This document shows, piece by piece, positions 26,206 through 36,814 of a stretch of DNA of 64,000 bases. The position numbers and the translations under genes were made by a program. Numbering within the stretch: position 1 is the first letter of the stretch; every line of letters begins with the position of its first letter. The notes below the pieces were generated by a model. That model saw only the letters and a list, made by a program, of their open reading frames with translations, ran no database searches and was not told the origin of the DNA. The DNA comes from Bordetella ansorpii (GTDB lineage Bacteria; Pseudomonadota; Gammaproteobacteria; Burkholderiales; Burkholderiaceae_B). The stretch spans positions 1,151,847 to 1,215,846 of the forward strand of contig NZ_FKBS01000014.1 in the NCBI RefSeq assembly GCF_900078315.1. The letters run 5' to 3'.

Positions 26206-27642
26206 CTACTGCCGCAGATGGGGCAATACCAAGTCAAACCTGGTGACAAGCTCACTGGAGGTCACGGCAACGGAGCCACCATGTGCCTCCGCAATCGATT
26301 TCACGATGGCAAGGCCAAGACCGGCGCCCGCCGTATTTCGTTGCCGTGCCGGATCAACTCGGTAGAAGCGGTTGAAGAGCTTTGGTAGATCGCGCTCAGG
26401 AATTCTCTCACCGGGATTGACCACACTGATCGTTGTCCACTGCTCGTCCTGCGAAAGCAAGACCGTGATGCTCTTGCCGCGAGGCGTGTGTCGAATTGCA
26501 TTCGAGAGAAGATTGTTCAGCGCCCGGGTGAGCATTTCCCGATCCGCCGCTATGCTGCCGATCGCCCCTTTAACACCAAGCGTAATGCCGCTATCTTCTG
26601 CCAGCGCCTCGAAATAGTCGAACAGACTCCGCACCAATTCGGACAGATCAATGGTAGACAGACGCAAGTTGCGGGGATCATTTTCCGTTTGGGCAAGAAA
26701 CAGCATGTCACCAATCATGCGTCCCATCCGATCAAACTCTTCCAAATTTGAATAGAGGATTTCTCTGTATTCCTCGTTGCTGCGCGGCTGGCCAAGCGCC
26801 ACGTGAGTCTGCGTGACCAGGTTGGTGACGGGCGTGCGCAACTCGTGCGCGATGTCTGCGGAAAAGTGTGATAGCCGGGTGAAGCCTTCCTCGATTCTCG
26901 CCAACATATCGTTGAAGGCGAATACCAGTTCCGCCAGTTCGATCGGCACATCCCGAGGATCCAGCCTCACATCCAGCTTTGAAGAGCGAATCGCCCGAAT
27001 CTCTTCATTGACCTTGCGAATCGGCAGGTGGCCCCACTGCACCGCCAGCCAAGCCACACCGAGCGCCAGGCACATGACCAAGCCGGTTGCCCACCAGAGC
27101 ATGCGCTTGAACTCCGCCAGGAAGTCGAGATGAAAGCCGATGTCCATGGCAGCGACGATGCGGTAGCCGGGCGCCGCTGAATCGTCAGCAGGCAGTTGCA
27201 GCACCACACCTCGATATGACCTCTGATCCTCCTGCCACACGATCAAATCGTCAGCGGTGATGCGGTTGACCAACTTTTTGCTACTGGCAAGTTTAGACAG
27301 GTCAGGACCGGGCGTGGCATAGATGCTATTGCCAGCCCCATCGTAGACGCCGTACGTCATCCCATGATGTCCTGCGACTGCGTTGGCCAAGTGTTGCTTC
27401 AGTTCGTCGCTTGCGATGTCACTTGCAAGCTGGTGCAAGGGCTGAGCCAAAGCGGTTGTCACTGCCTCCAGTTCGTGGGCATCCTGTTGAGCAAAGTGGT
27501 GCTCCAACGACCGGAGAATGACCCAATTGAACACAAGAAACACCAAGGTCGTGGCGATACCAACGAGGGCCGTGACCCTCAATGCAAGCGACGCTGGACG
27601 GCTTTGCCGCGGCTTATGGCGCAGGGGCATCATCGGGCGCAT
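26206..27642 (-). CDS. copS: Heavy-metal (copper) sensor histidine kinase CopS
   Basis: A 478-residue inner-membrane kinase. It has two membrane segments (about 22-44 and 175-198) around a periplasmic sensor loop, then HAMP, the H-box H-E-L-R-T-P and the N, G1 and G2 boxes ([16 protein letters not shown]). It belongs to the CusS/CopS/IrlS family of copper sensors. The start overlaps copR; ATGs at 27,642, 27,633 and 27,630 are all possible and no strong ribosome site decides. Confidence 0.88.
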   Translation of the reverse strand: MRPMMPLRHKPRQSRPASLALRVTALVGIATTLVFLVFNWVILRSLEHHFAQQDAHELEAVTTALAQPLHQLASDIASDELKQHLANAVAGHHGMTYGVYDGAGNSIYATPGPDLSKLASSKKLVNRITADDLIVWQEDQRSYRGVVLQLPADDSAAPGYRIVAAMDIGFHLDFLAEFKRMLWWATGLVMCLALGVAWLAVQWGHLPIRKVNEEIRAIRSSKLDVRLDPRDVPIELAELVFAFNDMLARIEEGFTRLSHFSADIAHELRTPVTNLVTQTHVALGQPRSNEEYREILYSNLEEFDRMGRMIGDMLFLAQTENDPRNLRLSTIDLSELVRSLFDYFEALAEDSGITLGVKGAIGSIAADREMLTRALNNLLSNAIRHTPRGKSITVLLSQDEQWTTISVVNPGERIPERDLPKLFNRFYRVDPARQRNTAGAGLGLAIVKSIAEAHGGSVAVTSSELVTRFDLVLPHLRQ

Positions 27643-28306
27643 CGAGCGTGTATCCCATTCCACGCACGGTGTGGATGAGCTTCGGATTGAACGCATCGTC
27701 TATCTTCGCGCGTAGACGGCGGATGGCTACATCGATGACGTTGCTGTCGCTGTCGAAATTCATGTCCCATACCTGCGACGCGATCAGAGACCGTGGAAGG
27801 ACCTCCCCCTGGCGACGGGCCAGGAGCTCAAGCAACGCGAACTCCTTGCTGGTGAGATTGATGCGTTGGCCAGCGCGCGTTGCGCGCCGGCGCGCCAAGT
27901 CCAGCACCAAATCGGCAACCTGGATGCGATCAGGCTGGCTCGGAGCGCTTCCGCGTCGCAGCAGCGTCCGCACCCGCGCCAGCAACTCAGAGAACGCGAA
28001 TGGCTTGACGAGGTAGTCGTCCGCTCCCAGTTCCAATCCCTTGACACGGTCGTCTACACCGCCACGCGCCGTCAGAAAGAGCACAGGGACCTGTTTACCG
28101 GCATCTCGAAGGGCACGCACGATGCGCCAGCCATCGACATCCGGCAGCATGACATCCAAGACCACCAGATCGTATGTCTCGCCCATGGCCAGGTGGTGTC
28201 CGTCCAATCCGTTGCGCGCCAGATCCACGACGAATCCCGCCTCCATGAGACCTTGGCGGACGTAATCCGCCGTCTTGTTCTCGTCTTCAACGACCAGCAG
28301 TTTCAT
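27614..28306 (-). CDS. copR: Copper response regulator CopR
   Basis: A 230-residue OmpR-family regulator. The receiver domain has the D-E acidic pair near residue 10, phospho-acceptor Asp in V-V-L-D-V-M-L-P (about 51) and Lys in Y-L-V-K-P-F. The C-terminal winged helix ends in R-G-M-G-Y-T-L. The start at 28,306 gives the usual M-K-L-L-V-V-E-D-E. It is divergent from copA; the copper box between them would serve both directions. Confidence 0.92.
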   Translation of the reverse strand: MKLLVVEDENKTADYVRQGLMEAGFVVDLARNGLDGHHLAMGETYDLVVLDVMLPDVDGWRIVRALRDAGKQVPVLFLTARGGVDDRVKGLELGADDYLVKPFAFSELLARVRTLLRRGSAPSQPDRIQVADLVLDLARRRATRAGQRINLTSKEFALLELLARRQGEVLPRSLIASQVWDMNFDSDSNVIDVAIRRLRAKIDDAFNPKLIHTVRGMGYTLDAPDDAPAP

Positions 28307-28421
28307 CGCATGTCCCATGAAATCGCTACGGCGCGGAAAAATAGCCGCTCACGATGTACGCATTCATCCACTTTCAATCAGCAATTTACTGGTTGCCAGC
28401 TTCCACGAACATGACACGAAC

Positions 28422-28437
28422 ATTACATGAATGTAAT
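28422..28437. promoter_or_regulatory. Cop box: CopR binding palindrome in the copR-copA intergenic region
   Basis: ATTACAT-GA-ATGTAAT is a perfect 7-bp inverted repeat of the type bound by CopR/CusR-like regulators. It lies 115 bp from copR and 124 bp from copA, suited to divergent control. A half-like copy (TTGAATGTAAT, 36,383-36,393) precedes the copK-like gene. Confidence 0.7.
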
Positions 28438-28560
28438 TCAGGGGTCATTCGATGGAAAGTGCCCAACCCATAGCATGACCTGCATTGCGTCGAACTGTGC
28501 CGCTCAGGATGGGGTGGCGTTTAGAACGACTTCCGAGTCATCTATGGAGGATTTCAGGCC

Positions 28561-30462
28561 ATGCCGCCTCGTTCACCCTTTTTTATCGTGCCCACACAGG
28601 GCCTTTCTCGTCGGCGTTTCGTCCAAGGGTTAGCCGCCGGCGGCGTTCTCGCTGGGCTGTCCACGCCGGCGTTCAAGGCATTTGCCCAGCAAGGCTCCGC
28701 GACGCGCGGTGCCGCCCCTGTGCTGAAGGGCACCGAGTTCGACTTGGTGATCGCCGAATCGCCCGTGAACTTCACGGGCAAGCCAGGCGTGGCTACGACC
28801 ATCAACGGCTCGCTGCCGGCACCGACATTGCGTTGGCGCGAGGGTGACACCGTCACAATCCGTGTAACCAACAAGCTGCGTGAAGCCACATCCATTCACT
28901 GGCACGGGATCATCCTGCCGTATCAGATGGATGGCGTGCCGGGCATCAGCTTCAATGGCATCGCTCCCGGCGAGACCTTCACGTACCGCTTCAAGGTTCA
29001 GCAGAGCGGCTCCTACTGGTACCACTCGCACTCCGGCTTCCAGGAACTCACGGGCATGTACGGGGCGATCATCATCGACCCCGCTGGCGCCGAGACCATC
29101 CACGCCGACCGTGACCACGTGCTGCTGTTCTCGGATTGGACCGACGAAGACCCGATGCGGGTGTTCACCAAGCTCAAGTCCCAAAGCGACTATTACAACT
29201 ACAACCAACCTACCGTCTTCGACTTCTTCCGGGACGCCTCGCGCGAAGGCACGGCCGCTGCGATCGACAAGCGCAAGATGTGGAACGAGATGCGGATGAA
29301 TCCGACGGATCTCGCAGATCTGTCTGCCGCCACGCTGACCTATCTGGCCAACGGCGTCACCCCCGCCGGCAATTGGACGGCGCTGTTCCGACCGGGTGAG
29401 CGCGTGCGGCTGCGCATGGTCAACGGTGCGGGCAACACCTTCTACGACGTACGCATTCCAGGACTGAAACTCACGGTGGTGCACGTCGATGGTGTTGACG
29501 TGGAGCCGGTGACCGTCGATGAGTTCCGATTCGGTCCTGGCGAAACCGTCGACGTGATCGTCCAGCCACGGGATGACGCTTACACGATCTTCGCCCAGGC
29601 GATGGACCGGACAGGCTACGCGCGTGCCACGCTGGCCGTGCGTGAAGGTCTTCAAGCTCCCGTGCCTGCCCTCGATCCGGTCGAATGGCTGACCATGAAC
29701 GACATGATGGGCGGCATGATGGGGGGCATGGACCATGGCGGGTCCGGCCAGGCCATGGAGATGACCGGGATGACGGGCATGACGGGCATGACCGGGATGA
29801 CCGGGATGGGCTCGGGTTCGATGTCCGGGATGGATCATGGGGCGATGGCAGGCATGAATCACGGCGCCATGAACCACGGTGGCATGGCGATGGATCACAG
29901 CCAACACGCCGCGGCGGCGGGGGGACTGGCCGTGCCCAGCACTACTGCTCGCCACGCTCGCACCGAGTATGGTGCCAGCACGGACATGCGCGTTGACATG
30001 GCGCGCACCAACCTCGATGACCCCGGCATCGGACTGCGCAACAACGGTCGGCGCGTGTTGACCCTCGCGGATCTGCATACCCCGTCGGGGCCGCTGGACA
30101 AGAGAGGCCCCGGCCGGGAGGTCGAACTGCACCTCACGGGCAACATGGAACGCTACGCATGGTCCCTGGACGGGCTGGAGTTCGGAAAGTCCACGCCGGT
30201 GCACTTCAAACACGGCGAGCGGCTGCGGGTCATTCTGCACAACGACACCATGATGACCCATCCCATGCACCTGCACGGCATGTGGAGCGAGCTGGAAAGC
30301 CCCGACGGTCGCTTCCTTGCGCGCCGCCACACCCTGCCGGTGCAGCCGGCACAACGCATCAGCTTCCTGGTGACAGCCGACGCGCTCGGCCGCTGGGCGT
30401 GGCACTGCCACCTGATGTTCCACATGGATGCCGGCATGTTCCGCGAAGTCGTGGTGTCTTGA
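28561..30462 (+). CDS. copA: Periplasmic multicopper oxidase CopA
   Basis: A 633-residue cuprous oxidase exported by the Tat pathway (signal S-R-R-R-F-V-Q-G at 16-23). Copper ligands are in H-W-H-G (about 113), W-Y-H-S-H-S, H-P-M-H-L-H-G (about 565) and H-C-H-L-M-F-H-M-D-A-G-M (about 615). A Met/His-rich insert (about 378-460) with tandem M-T-G-M and M-x-G-M-x-H units should bind several Cu(I). GGAGG at 28,545-28,549 supports the start. It oxidises Cu(I) to the less toxic Cu(II) in the periplasm. Confidence 0.95.
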   Translation: MPPRSPFFIVPTQGLSRRRFVQGLAAGGVLAGLSTPAFKAFAQQGSATRGAAPVLKGTEFDLVIAESPVNFTGKPGVATTINGSLPAPTLRWREGDTVTIRVTNKLREATSIHWHGIILPYQMDGVPGISFNGIAPGETFTYRFKVQQSGSYWYHSHSGFQELTGMYGAIIIDPAGAETIHADRDHVLLFSDWTDEDPMRVFTKLKSQSDYYNYNQPTVFDFFRDASREGTAAAIDKRKMWNEMRMNPTDLADLSAATLTYLANGVTPAGNWTALFRPGERVRLRMVNGAGNTFYDVRIPGLKLTVVHVDGVDVEPVTVDEFRFGPGETVDVIVQPRDDAYTIFAQAMDRTGYARATLAVREGLQAPVPALDPVEWLTMNDMMGGMMGGMDHGGSGQAMEMTGMTGMTGMTGMTGMGSGSMSGMDHGAMAGMNHGAMNHGGMAMDHSQHAAAAGGLAVPSTTARHARTEYGASTDMRVDMARTNLDDPGIGLRNNGRRVLTLADLHTPSGPLDKRGPGREVELHLTGNMERYAWSLDGLEFGKSTPVHFKHGERLRVILHNDTMMTHPMHLHGMWSELESPDGRFLARRHTLPVQPAQRISFLVTADALGRWAWHCHLMFHMDAGMFREVVVS

Positions 30463-30487
30463 ACCCAGCGCACAAGGAAGACCAAGA

Positions 30488-31468
30488 ATGTCCAAAGCAC
30501 TCCCCACTCGCGCACTGGCCACGACGCTTCTGGCCCTGGTAAGCGTCGCCGCCCAGGCACAAGCACAGAACGACCATGCAGCGCACGGCCAGGCCGACGC
30601 TCAAACGGCCGCGCCATCCACTCAGACCGTGGCTCCTGCCGCCGACCCGCACGCGGGTCACGCGACGTCGGCGAGCGGCTCGACCGCGGCCCCGGCCATG
30701 GATCACGGCAACATGCAGATGCAGGGCGGGTCGGCGCCTCCTGACGCCCGCGATCCGCATGGCTACTCCAATGGCCTGACATTGGGATCGGGCGACTACG
30801 CCGTACCCGGTGTGCCGCGGCTGATGCTGGCCGACGAACACAGGTTCTTTTCGTTGCGCGGCGAAACTCTGGAACGCCGCTTCACGCGCAAAGGAGACGA
30901 CTCCACGGCCTACGACCTCCAGGCGTGGTATGGGACGACCTACAACAAGGCCGTCGTGAAGGCCGAAGGCGATATCGCCAAAGGAAAGCTCGAAGAATCG
31001 CGTACCGAGCTTCTCTGGGGGCACGCCGTCGCACCGTACTGGGACACCCAGCTCGGCGTTCGGGTGGATAACGGGGAAGGCCCGAGCCGTCAATGGTTGG
31101 CTTTCGGCATCCAGGGCCTCGCCCCCTACTGGTTCGAGCTGGAGGCGACGGGCTACGTGGGAAGTGGTGGACGTACGGCGCTGCGTGTCGAAGGCAGCTA
31201 CGAGCTGCTGCTGACCCAGCGACTGATTCTGGAGCCTCGCGCCGAGTTGCAGTTTTATGGCAAGGACGACCCGGAACGCGGTATCGGCAAGGGCCTGGCC
31301 GAAGCGTCTGCTGGCTTGCGCCTGCGCTATGAATTCAGTCGCCAGTTCGCCCCCTATATCGGCGTGGAACGGGCGGGCAGCTTCGGACGCACCGCGGACT
31401 ATGTGCGTGCCGAAGGCGGCCGTGCGCAGCAGACGCGCTGGGTGGCTGGCGTGCGATTCTGGTTCTAG
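30488..31468 (+). CDS. copB: Copper resistance outer-membrane protein CopB
   Basis: A 326-residue protein with a signal peptide (about 1-26). A His/Met-rich segment follows (D-H-A-A-H; D-P-H-A-G-H; M-D-H-G-N-M-Q-M-Q) and then a beta-barrel domain of about 220 residues ending in Phe (V-R-F-W-F), the usual outer-membrane sorting signal. It is the partner of CopA in the classical copAB pair. The start at 30,488 is chosen for the signal peptide; it lies 25 bases after copA. Confidence 0.92.
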   Translation: MSKALPTRALATTLLALVSVAAQAQAQNDHAAHGQADAQTAAPSTQTVAPAADPHAGHATSASGSTAAPAMDHGNMQMQGGSAPPDARDPHGYSNGLTLGSGDYAVPGVPRLMLADEHRFFSLRGETLERRFTRKGDDSTAYDLQAWYGTTYNKAVVKAEGDIAKGKLEESRTELLWGHAVAPYWDTQLGVRVDNGEGPSRQWLAFGIQGLAPYWFELEATGYVGSGGRTALRVEGSYELLLTQRLILEPRAELQFYGKDDPERGIGKGLAEASAGLRLRYEFSRQFAPYIGVERAGSFGRTADYVRAEGGRAQQTRWVAGVRFWF

Positions 31469-31505
31469 AACCTAGCGGGTTTGATCATCTGATGAGAGGC
31501 GATCC

Positions 31506-31991
31506 ATGAACATGCACTACGACAGAAGCCAGGGCAAAGTGCCGAGACGCCAGGCATTGATCGCTGGCTTGTTGGTGATGGCACTCGCAGGACCGAGCCT
31601 GGCGCAGAGCCGACCGATTGCCAAGGTCTGGAAGGACCCGAGCTGCGGATGCTGCAAGGACTGGGTCTCACACCTGCAAGGCGCAGGCTTCGATGTGCAG
31701 GTTCTCGACACCGGGAACACCGCAGCGCGCACGCGGCTGGGCATCCCGCAGAAGTACGGTTCTTGCCACACGGCGCAGATCGGCGGCTATGCCATCGAGG
31801 GTCATGTGCCTGCCTCGGACATTCAACGCTTGCTGCGCGAAGCCCCGCAGGCCATCGGCCTCGCGGCGCCCGGCATGCCGGTCGGTTCGCCCGGCATGGA
31901 TGGTCCGACCTATGGTGGACGCAAGGACGCCTACGACGTGCTGCTGATTGGGAAAAACGGTAGCAGCACGGTCTATCAGTCGCATCGCTGA
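31506..31991 (+). CDS. DUF411 periplasmic metal-binding protein (CopG-like)
   Basis: A 161-residue exported protein with a signal sequence (about 15-33). The DUF411 domain has the thioredoxin-like motif D-P-S-C-G-C-C-K-D-W (about 44-53), the conserved G-S-C-H-T segment (about 85) and G-H-V-P-A. Such proteins sit in copper and silver operons and probably bind or oxidise Cu(I); the exact role here is inferred. Confidence 0.85.
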   Translation: MNMHYDRSQGKVPRRQALIAGLLVMALAGPSLAQSRPIAKVWKDPSCGCCKDWVSHLQGAGFDVQVLDTGNTAARTRLGIPQKYGSCHTAQIGGYAIEGHVPASDIQRLLREAPQAIGLAAPGMPVGSPGMDGPTYGGRKDAYDVLLIGKNGSSTVYQSHR

Positions 31992-32024
31992 CCATCCATC
32001 AACCCTTCTCCGTGGAGATATGCC

Positions 32025-32297
32025 ATGCAGCATCAGCACACACAGACCCCCAGCGATCGCCCCCGGTTCTGGCGATCGCGCTACGGCGTGGCGTTCCTCA
32101 TCATCGCCGCTGTCGCCGCGTATTTCCTGCTCAAGGAGCATACGGCACATGTTGCCGGCTATCTCCCCTTCCTGCTGCTGGCGGCTTGTCCGCTGATGCA
32201 CCTGTTCATGCACCGTGGTCACGGCCACGGCGGACACGATCATGCCGCGCGTCAGGGTAAGGAAGGTGCCGCAGCCTCCAAGGAGCAGAAGCAATGA
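32025..32297 (+). CDS. DUF2933 small membrane protein
   Basis: A 90-residue protein with two membrane helices (about 21-38 and 44-62) and a His-rich C-terminal part (H-R-G-H-G-H-G-G-H-D-H) likely to bind metal on one face of the membrane. DUF2933 genes are common neighbours of copper P-type ATPases. The function is unknown. Confidence 0.82.
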   Translation: MQHQHTQTPSDRPRFWRSRYGVAFLIIAAVAAYFLLKEHTAHVAGYLPFLLLAACPLMHLFMHRGHGHGGHDHAARQGKEGAAASKEQKQ

Positions 32298-32410
32298 GTC
32301 GAGGCACTCGCACCGTGCGAGCACGCGACGCCGCGCTTGTCTCCTTGCGCGCCTGCGGCCTGCTGCGATCACCAGACACCAAAGGTTAACGGCGGAGGGC
32401 ACTTGTCACT

Positions 32411-34891
32411 ATGAATTCACCCAGCAAGTCTTCAGGACATGAGCACGCAGGCATGGCGGCGGGTGCCACAACGTCCGGCCCGCATACGCACCACCATCAC
32501 GCCAGCCATGCTGGAAGTGACGACGCGGGCGGGTCCTCAAGCCACACGCAGCCCGATGCCGCGACGCGAGATCCGGTGTGTGGCATGGCGGTCACGGCGG
32601 CGTCGGAGCACCGTTCCACGCACTTGGGGAACACGTACTTGTTTTGCAGCACCGGATGCAAGGCCAAATTCGACGCCGATCCGGCGCGATATGCCAGCGG
32701 TGACGCGGGCATAGGCACAGGCAGCGGCCATGCACCGCATCACCATGCCAGCACCGCAGTTTCACCGGCCCCGGCGGCATCGCCAACCGCGCCCGGAACC
32801 ATCTACACCTGCCCGATGCACCCGGAGATCCGCCAGGATCATCCGGGAACCTGCCCCAAGTGCGGGATGACGCTGGAGCCTCTGCTGCCCGACCTCGATG
32901 ACGACAACCCGGAGTTGCGTGACTTCTCGCGTCGCTTCTGGTGGACCTTGCCGCTGACGCTCGTGGTCTTGGCGCTGGCGATGCTGGGCGAGCGGCTGCA
33001 CCTGATGGACATGGCTACACAGAGCTGGGTCGAGTTGGTGCTGTCGTTGCCGATCGTGCTGTGGGCCGGCTGGCCCTTCTTCTCCCGCGGCTGGCTGTCC
33101 GTGGTCAACCGCAGCCCGAACATGTGGACACTGATCGGCCTGGGAACGGGTGCGGCATTCATCTACAGCGTTGTGGCAACCGTTGCGCCGGAAGTGTTTC
33201 CAGCTTCCTTCATGTCCATGGGACGGGTCGGCGTGTATTTCGAGGCCGCCGCCGTCATCATCTCGCTGACACTGCTCGGCCAGGTGCTGGAACTCAAGGC
33301 CCGCTCCCAGACTTCGGCAGCCATCAAGTCGCTGCTGGGGCTGGCACCCAAGACGGCGCGGCGCATCAATGCGGACGGCAGCGAGGAAGACGTGCCACTC
33401 AGCCATGTGCACGTCGGCGACCTGCTGCGCATCCGACCCGGCGAGAAGGTGCCGGTGGATGGCATCGTGCACGAGGGCAGCAGCTCGATTGACGAATCCA
33501 TGCTGACCGGCGAACCGCTGCCCGTCAGCAAGCGCGTGGGCGACAAGGTCATCGGGGCCACACTCAACACCAGCGGCGCGCTGGTCATGCGTTCGGAGCG
33601 GATCGGCTCGGACACCGTTCTATCGCAGATCGTCCAGATGGTCGCCCAGGCGCAGCGTTCCAAGGCACCGATGCAACGCATGGCCGATGTCGTTGCCGGC
33701 TACTTCGTGATGGCCGTCGTCGCCATTGCGGTAACGACGCTCCTTGTATGGGGATTCTTCGGGCCACAGCCCACCTGGGTCTATGGACTGATCAATGCGG
33801 TGGCCGTCCTGATCATCGCCTGCCCGTGCGCGCTGGGTCTGGCCACGCCGATGTCGATCATGGTCGCAACGGGCCGTGGCGCCACGCAGGGCGTGCTGTT
33901 CCGCGATGCCGCGGCGATCGAGAATCTTCGCAAGGTCGATACCCTCGTCATCGACAAGACAGGAACCCTGACCGAAGGCCGACCTGCTTTCGATCAGGTC
34001 GTCGCAGCCCCCGGCTTTACGAACGATGAGGTGCTGCGTCTTGCGGCCAGCCTGGACCAGGGCAGTGAACACCCCCTGGCCGACGCCATCGTGCAGGCCG
34101 CGCGTGCCCAGGGCCTCCAACTCGTGAAGCCTCAGAGCTTTGAATCGGGAACCGGCATCGGCGTGCGCGGAAAGGTTGAGCACCGGCAACTGGCGTTGGG
34201 CAACACAGTGCTGATGGAACAGTCTGGCGTATCGGTGGAACCGCTCGTACCCCAGGCCGAAGCTCTGCGCGGCGAAGGGGCCAGCGTCATGTACCTGGCG
34301 GTGGACGGGCAGCTCGCGGGCTTGCTCGCCGTGTCCGATCCGGTCAAGGGCAGCACCCCCGAGGCCCTGGCCGCGTTGAAGGCTGCGGGCCTGCGGGTCA
34401 TCATGGCCACCGGGGACGGGCAGACCACCGCCAAAGCCGTCGGTGCACGCCTAGGCATCGACGAGGTGCATGGTGAGGTCAAGCCGGCGGACAAGCTCAT
34501 GTTGATCGAGCGACTGCAGAAAGAAGGACGCATCGTCGCCATGGCCGGAGACGGCATCAACGACGCGCCGGCCTTGGCGAAGGCAGACGTGGGCATCGCC
34601 ATGGGAACGGGAACCGACGTGGCGATGAACAGCGCCCAGGTCACGCTGGTCAAGGGTGACCTGCGTGGCATCGCTGTCGCTCGCACGCTCTCGGTGAGTA
34701 CCGTGCGCAACATGAAGCAGAACCTCATGTTCGCCTTCCTCTACAACGCGCTGGGCATCCCCATCGCCGCCGGGGTTCTCTATCCCCTCACGGGCTGGCT
34801 GCTGTCGCCGCTGATCGCAGCATTGGCGATGAGCCTGAGTTCGGCGTCGGTCGTTGGCAACGCCTTGCGCCTGAGAGCGAGCCGACTGTGA
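32411..34891 (+). CDS. copF: Copper-translocating P1B-type ATPase with YHS and heavy-metal-binding domains
   Basis: An 826-residue pump that exports Cu(I) across the inner membrane. The N-terminus is unusual: a His-rich stretch (25-45), a YHS domain (D-P-V-C-G-M at 54-59, F-C-S-T-G-C), a second His patch, then a C-P-M-H-P-E / C-P-K-C-G-M domain (134-153) in place of an HMA domain. The core shows C-P-C (about 470-472), the phosphorylated D-K-T-G-T (about 515), T-G-E-P and G-D-G-I-N-D (about 714). Eight membrane segments are expected. The symbol follows Cupriavidus usage. Confidence 0.92.
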   Translation: MNSPSKSSGHEHAGMAAGATTSGPHTHHHHASHAGSDDAGGSSSHTQPDAATRDPVCGMAVTAASEHRSTHLGNTYLFCSTGCKAKFDADPARYASGDAGIGTGSGHAPHHHASTAVSPAPAASPTAPGTIYTCPMHPEIRQDHPGTCPKCGMTLEPLLPDLDDDNPELRDFSRRFWWTLPLTLVVLALAMLGERLHLMDMATQSWVELVLSLPIVLWAGWPFFSRGWLSVVNRSPNMWTLIGLGTGAAFIYSVVATVAPEVFPASFMSMGRVGVYFEAAAVIISLTLLGQVLELKARSQTSAAIKSLLGLAPKTARRINADGSEEDVPLSHVHVGDLLRIRPGEKVPVDGIVHEGSSSIDESMLTGEPLPVSKRVGDKVIGATLNTSGALVMRSERIGSDTVLSQIVQMVAQAQRSKAPMQRMADVVAGYFVMAVVAIAVTTLLVWGFFGPQPTWVYGLINAVAVLIIACPCALGLATPMSIMVATGRGATQGVLFRDAAAIENLRKVDTLVIDKTGTLTEGRPAFDQVVAAPGFTNDEVLRLAASLDQGSEHPLADAIVQAARAQGLQLVKPQSFESGTGIGVRGKVEHRQLALGNTVLMEQSGVSVEPLVPQAEALRGEGASVMYLAVDGQLAGLLAVSDPVKGSTPEALAALKAAGLRVIMATGDGQTTAKAVGARLGIDEVHGEVKPADKLMLIERLQKEGRIVAMAGDGINDAPALAKADVGIAMGTGTDVAMNSAQVTLVKGDLRGIAVARTLSVSTVRNMKQNLMFAFLYNALGIPIAAGVLYPLTGWLLSPLIAALAMSLSSASVVGNALRLRASRL

Positions 34892-35032
34892 CCGGATTTT
34901 CTTTCTGAAACTACAGGAGCCTGCTATCGCCCAGCAAACCGTTTCTTTCGTTCCACGCCGTTGCAAAGGTGCAAGCCTTATCTCGGCATTTCGTTCTTAA
35001 ACCACACCTCACACATCCAGGTAGAAACTTCT

Positions 35033-35419
35033 ATGACCCGTTCACATTTCATCGCCAAGCTCGTCGCGCCGATCGCTGCTGGTCTGTTCGCCACCGCCGC
35101 ATTCGCGCATCCTTCGCTGGTGTCTTCAACGCCGGCCGACAAGTCGCAGGTTTCTGCGCCAGCCACCATCGAACTGAAGTTCTCCGAGACGCTGGTGCCG
35201 CAGTTCTCCGCCGCGAGCCTTGTCATGACTGGCATGCCGGGAATGGCGAGCCATGGCCCGATGAAGATCAACGCCAGCGTCGCGGCTGCCGGCGACGGCA
35301 AGACCATGGTCATCACGCCGGCACAGGCGCTCCAGCCCGGTGACTATCGCGTCGAATGGCGTGCCGTCTCCTCGGACACGCATCCGATCACGGGTAACGT
35401 CACCTTCAAGGTGAAGTAA
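35033..35419 (+). CDS. copC: Periplasmic copper-binding protein CopC
   Basis: A 128-residue protein with a signal peptide cleaved after A25 so that the mature chain starts with His (H-P-S-L), the N-terminal Cu(II) ligand of CopC proteins. Later ligands include the D-x-H of S-S-D-T-H-P-I-T. A Met-containing loop (M-T-G-M-P-G-M) is a potential Cu(I) site. The ATG at 35,033 is chosen for the signal peptide. copD follows after 4 bases. Confidence 0.92.
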   Translation: MTRSHFIAKLVAPIAAGLFATAAFAHPSLVSSTPADKSQVSAPATIELKFSETLVPQFSAASLVMTGMPGMASHGPMKINASVAAAGDGKTMVITPAQALQPGDYRVEWRAVSSDTHPITGNVTFKVK

Positions 35420-35423
35420 GCCC

Positions 35424-36350
35424 ATGGCCGGGGATTGGTTGACCATCGTCCTGCGCCTGGCGCTGTATCTGGACCTGGCGGCGGCGTTTGGCGTCGCCAT
35501 GTTCGGTCTCTATGCTTTGGGCAACGACGAGCGATCCTCGACGATCTCGCGCCGCTATCGCGTCCTCATTGGCGCATCCGCTGCCATCGGCATTGCCCTG
35601 TCGATGTGGGGCATGACGGTCATGGCCAAGGCCATGTCCGGTGCCCAGAGCTACGCGGAGCTGTCAACGCACGTCTTCGACATGCTCATTACGGGCACGC
35701 ACATGGGCATCGCCTGGTGCATTCGCATCCTCGCGCTGTTGGTGTGTGTGCTCGTCGCAATGTTGAAATTGAACGCTACCTTGCGATTTGCAGTGATGGC
35801 GCTCTCCACCGGCGTGGCGCTGGCGACCCTTGCGTGGGCAGGCCACGGCGCGATGGACGACGGCGTTCGCGGCTACATCCATCTTGCGTCGGATATCACG
35901 CACCTCTGGGCAGCGGGCGCTTGGGTGGGCGCATTGGTGGCGTTCTTGATGCTGGCATCCCACAAGCAGGATGTCGCGCAAGACCCGGTAGCGGTCCTCA
36001 GTCGGACGTCGAATGGCTTTACTCGCATAGGTACAGCGATCGTGGCTGCACTCGTCGTGAGTGGAATTCTCAATTACCTGTTGATCGCCGGACCATCGTT
36101 TGATCCGCTCATCTCGACGCTGTATGGCCGGCTGCTGATGGTAAAGCTCTTGCTTTTCGCAGGCATGCTGGCGTTGGCTGCTGCCAATCGGTATCGGTTG
36201 AGCCCGAGCCTGGAGGCTGCTTTGAAGGCAGGCAATCGCGCACAGGCAGTCATCAAGCTTAGACAGAGTCTGTTCACGGAGGCGACCTTGGCCGTTTTGG
36301 TTCTGGCGAGCGTTGCATGGCTTGGCATCTTGTCTCCCACTGGAACCTAG
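35424..36350 (+). CDS. copD: Copper import/transfer membrane protein CopD
   Basis: A 308-residue protein with about eight membrane segments and conserved His in G-T-H-M-G, W-A-G-H-G-A-M and D-I-T-H-L-W-A-A-G-A-W. CopD works with CopC to move copper over the inner membrane. The gene is almost contiguous with copC and ends the main rightward cop operon. Confidence 0.9.
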   Translation: MAGDWLTIVLRLALYLDLAAAFGVAMFGLYALGNDERSSTISRRYRVLIGASAAIGIALSMWGMTVMAKAMSGAQSYAELSTHVFDMLITGTHMGIAWCIRILALLVCVLVAMLKLNATLRFAVMALSTGVALATLAWAGHGAMDDGVRGYIHLASDITHLWAAGAWVGALVAFLMLASHKQDVAQDPVAVLSRTSNGFTRIGTAIVAALVVSGILNYLLIAGPSFDPLISTLYGRLLMVKLLLFAGMLALAAANRYRLSPSLEAALKAGNRAQAVIKLRQSLFTEATLAVLVLASVAWLGILSPTGT

Positions 36351-36478
36351 TCCTTCATGGGCGGCAGATGACAGCACATGAATTGAATGTAATGCACGGG
36401 TAAGCGCTCTGTAGACCGCCTGCTTCTACATTTAACGACGCGGCGCAAGTTGTCGTCGTTTTTACAAAGGAGTCGATC

Positions 36479-36763
36479 ATGAAATCGCAAATTGTCATTG
36501 CCGCCCTGTTGAGCGCTCTCTCCGTGCCAGCCTTCGCCGGTCATGCAGCAGCCCAAGCAGCCAAGGAAATGGTTCCCTTGGCTGACGGGGGAACGCTGTA
36601 CATCTTCAAGGACGGAAAGATGGCACAGGAAAGCCGCTTCGGGCGCGCCGTCTATCTCAATGTCGGAGCTTCGGTGTCGACGAAGGATGGGCGCAACATC
36701 GCGATCACCAGCAATGAAGTCGCTCGCCTCGGGTCGCTGCTACAAAAAGAGCACGGCGGATGA
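36479..36763 (+). CDS. copK: CopK-family periplasmic copper-binding protein
   Basis: A 94-residue exported protein (signal about 1-20). The mature part resembles Cupriavidus CopK: an L-x-D-G-G-x-L-Y-I-F-K-D-G-K-M segment, S-T-K-D-G-R-N-I, S-N-E-V-x-R-L and a terminal H-G-G. It has fewer Met residues than CopK, so Cu(I) affinity may differ. It has its own leader of about 130 bases with a cop-box-like half-site, so it may be separately induced. Confidence 0.75.
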   Translation: MKSQIVIAALLSALSVPAFAGHAAAQAAKEMVPLADGGTLYIFKDGKMAQESRFGRAVYLNVGASVSTKDGRNIAITSNEVARLGSLLQKEHGG

Positions 36764-36814
36764 CGCCGCGGGTGTGCGGTGCTTTTCAAAGCTTCTGCAC
36801 AGTGTGACAGAGAC

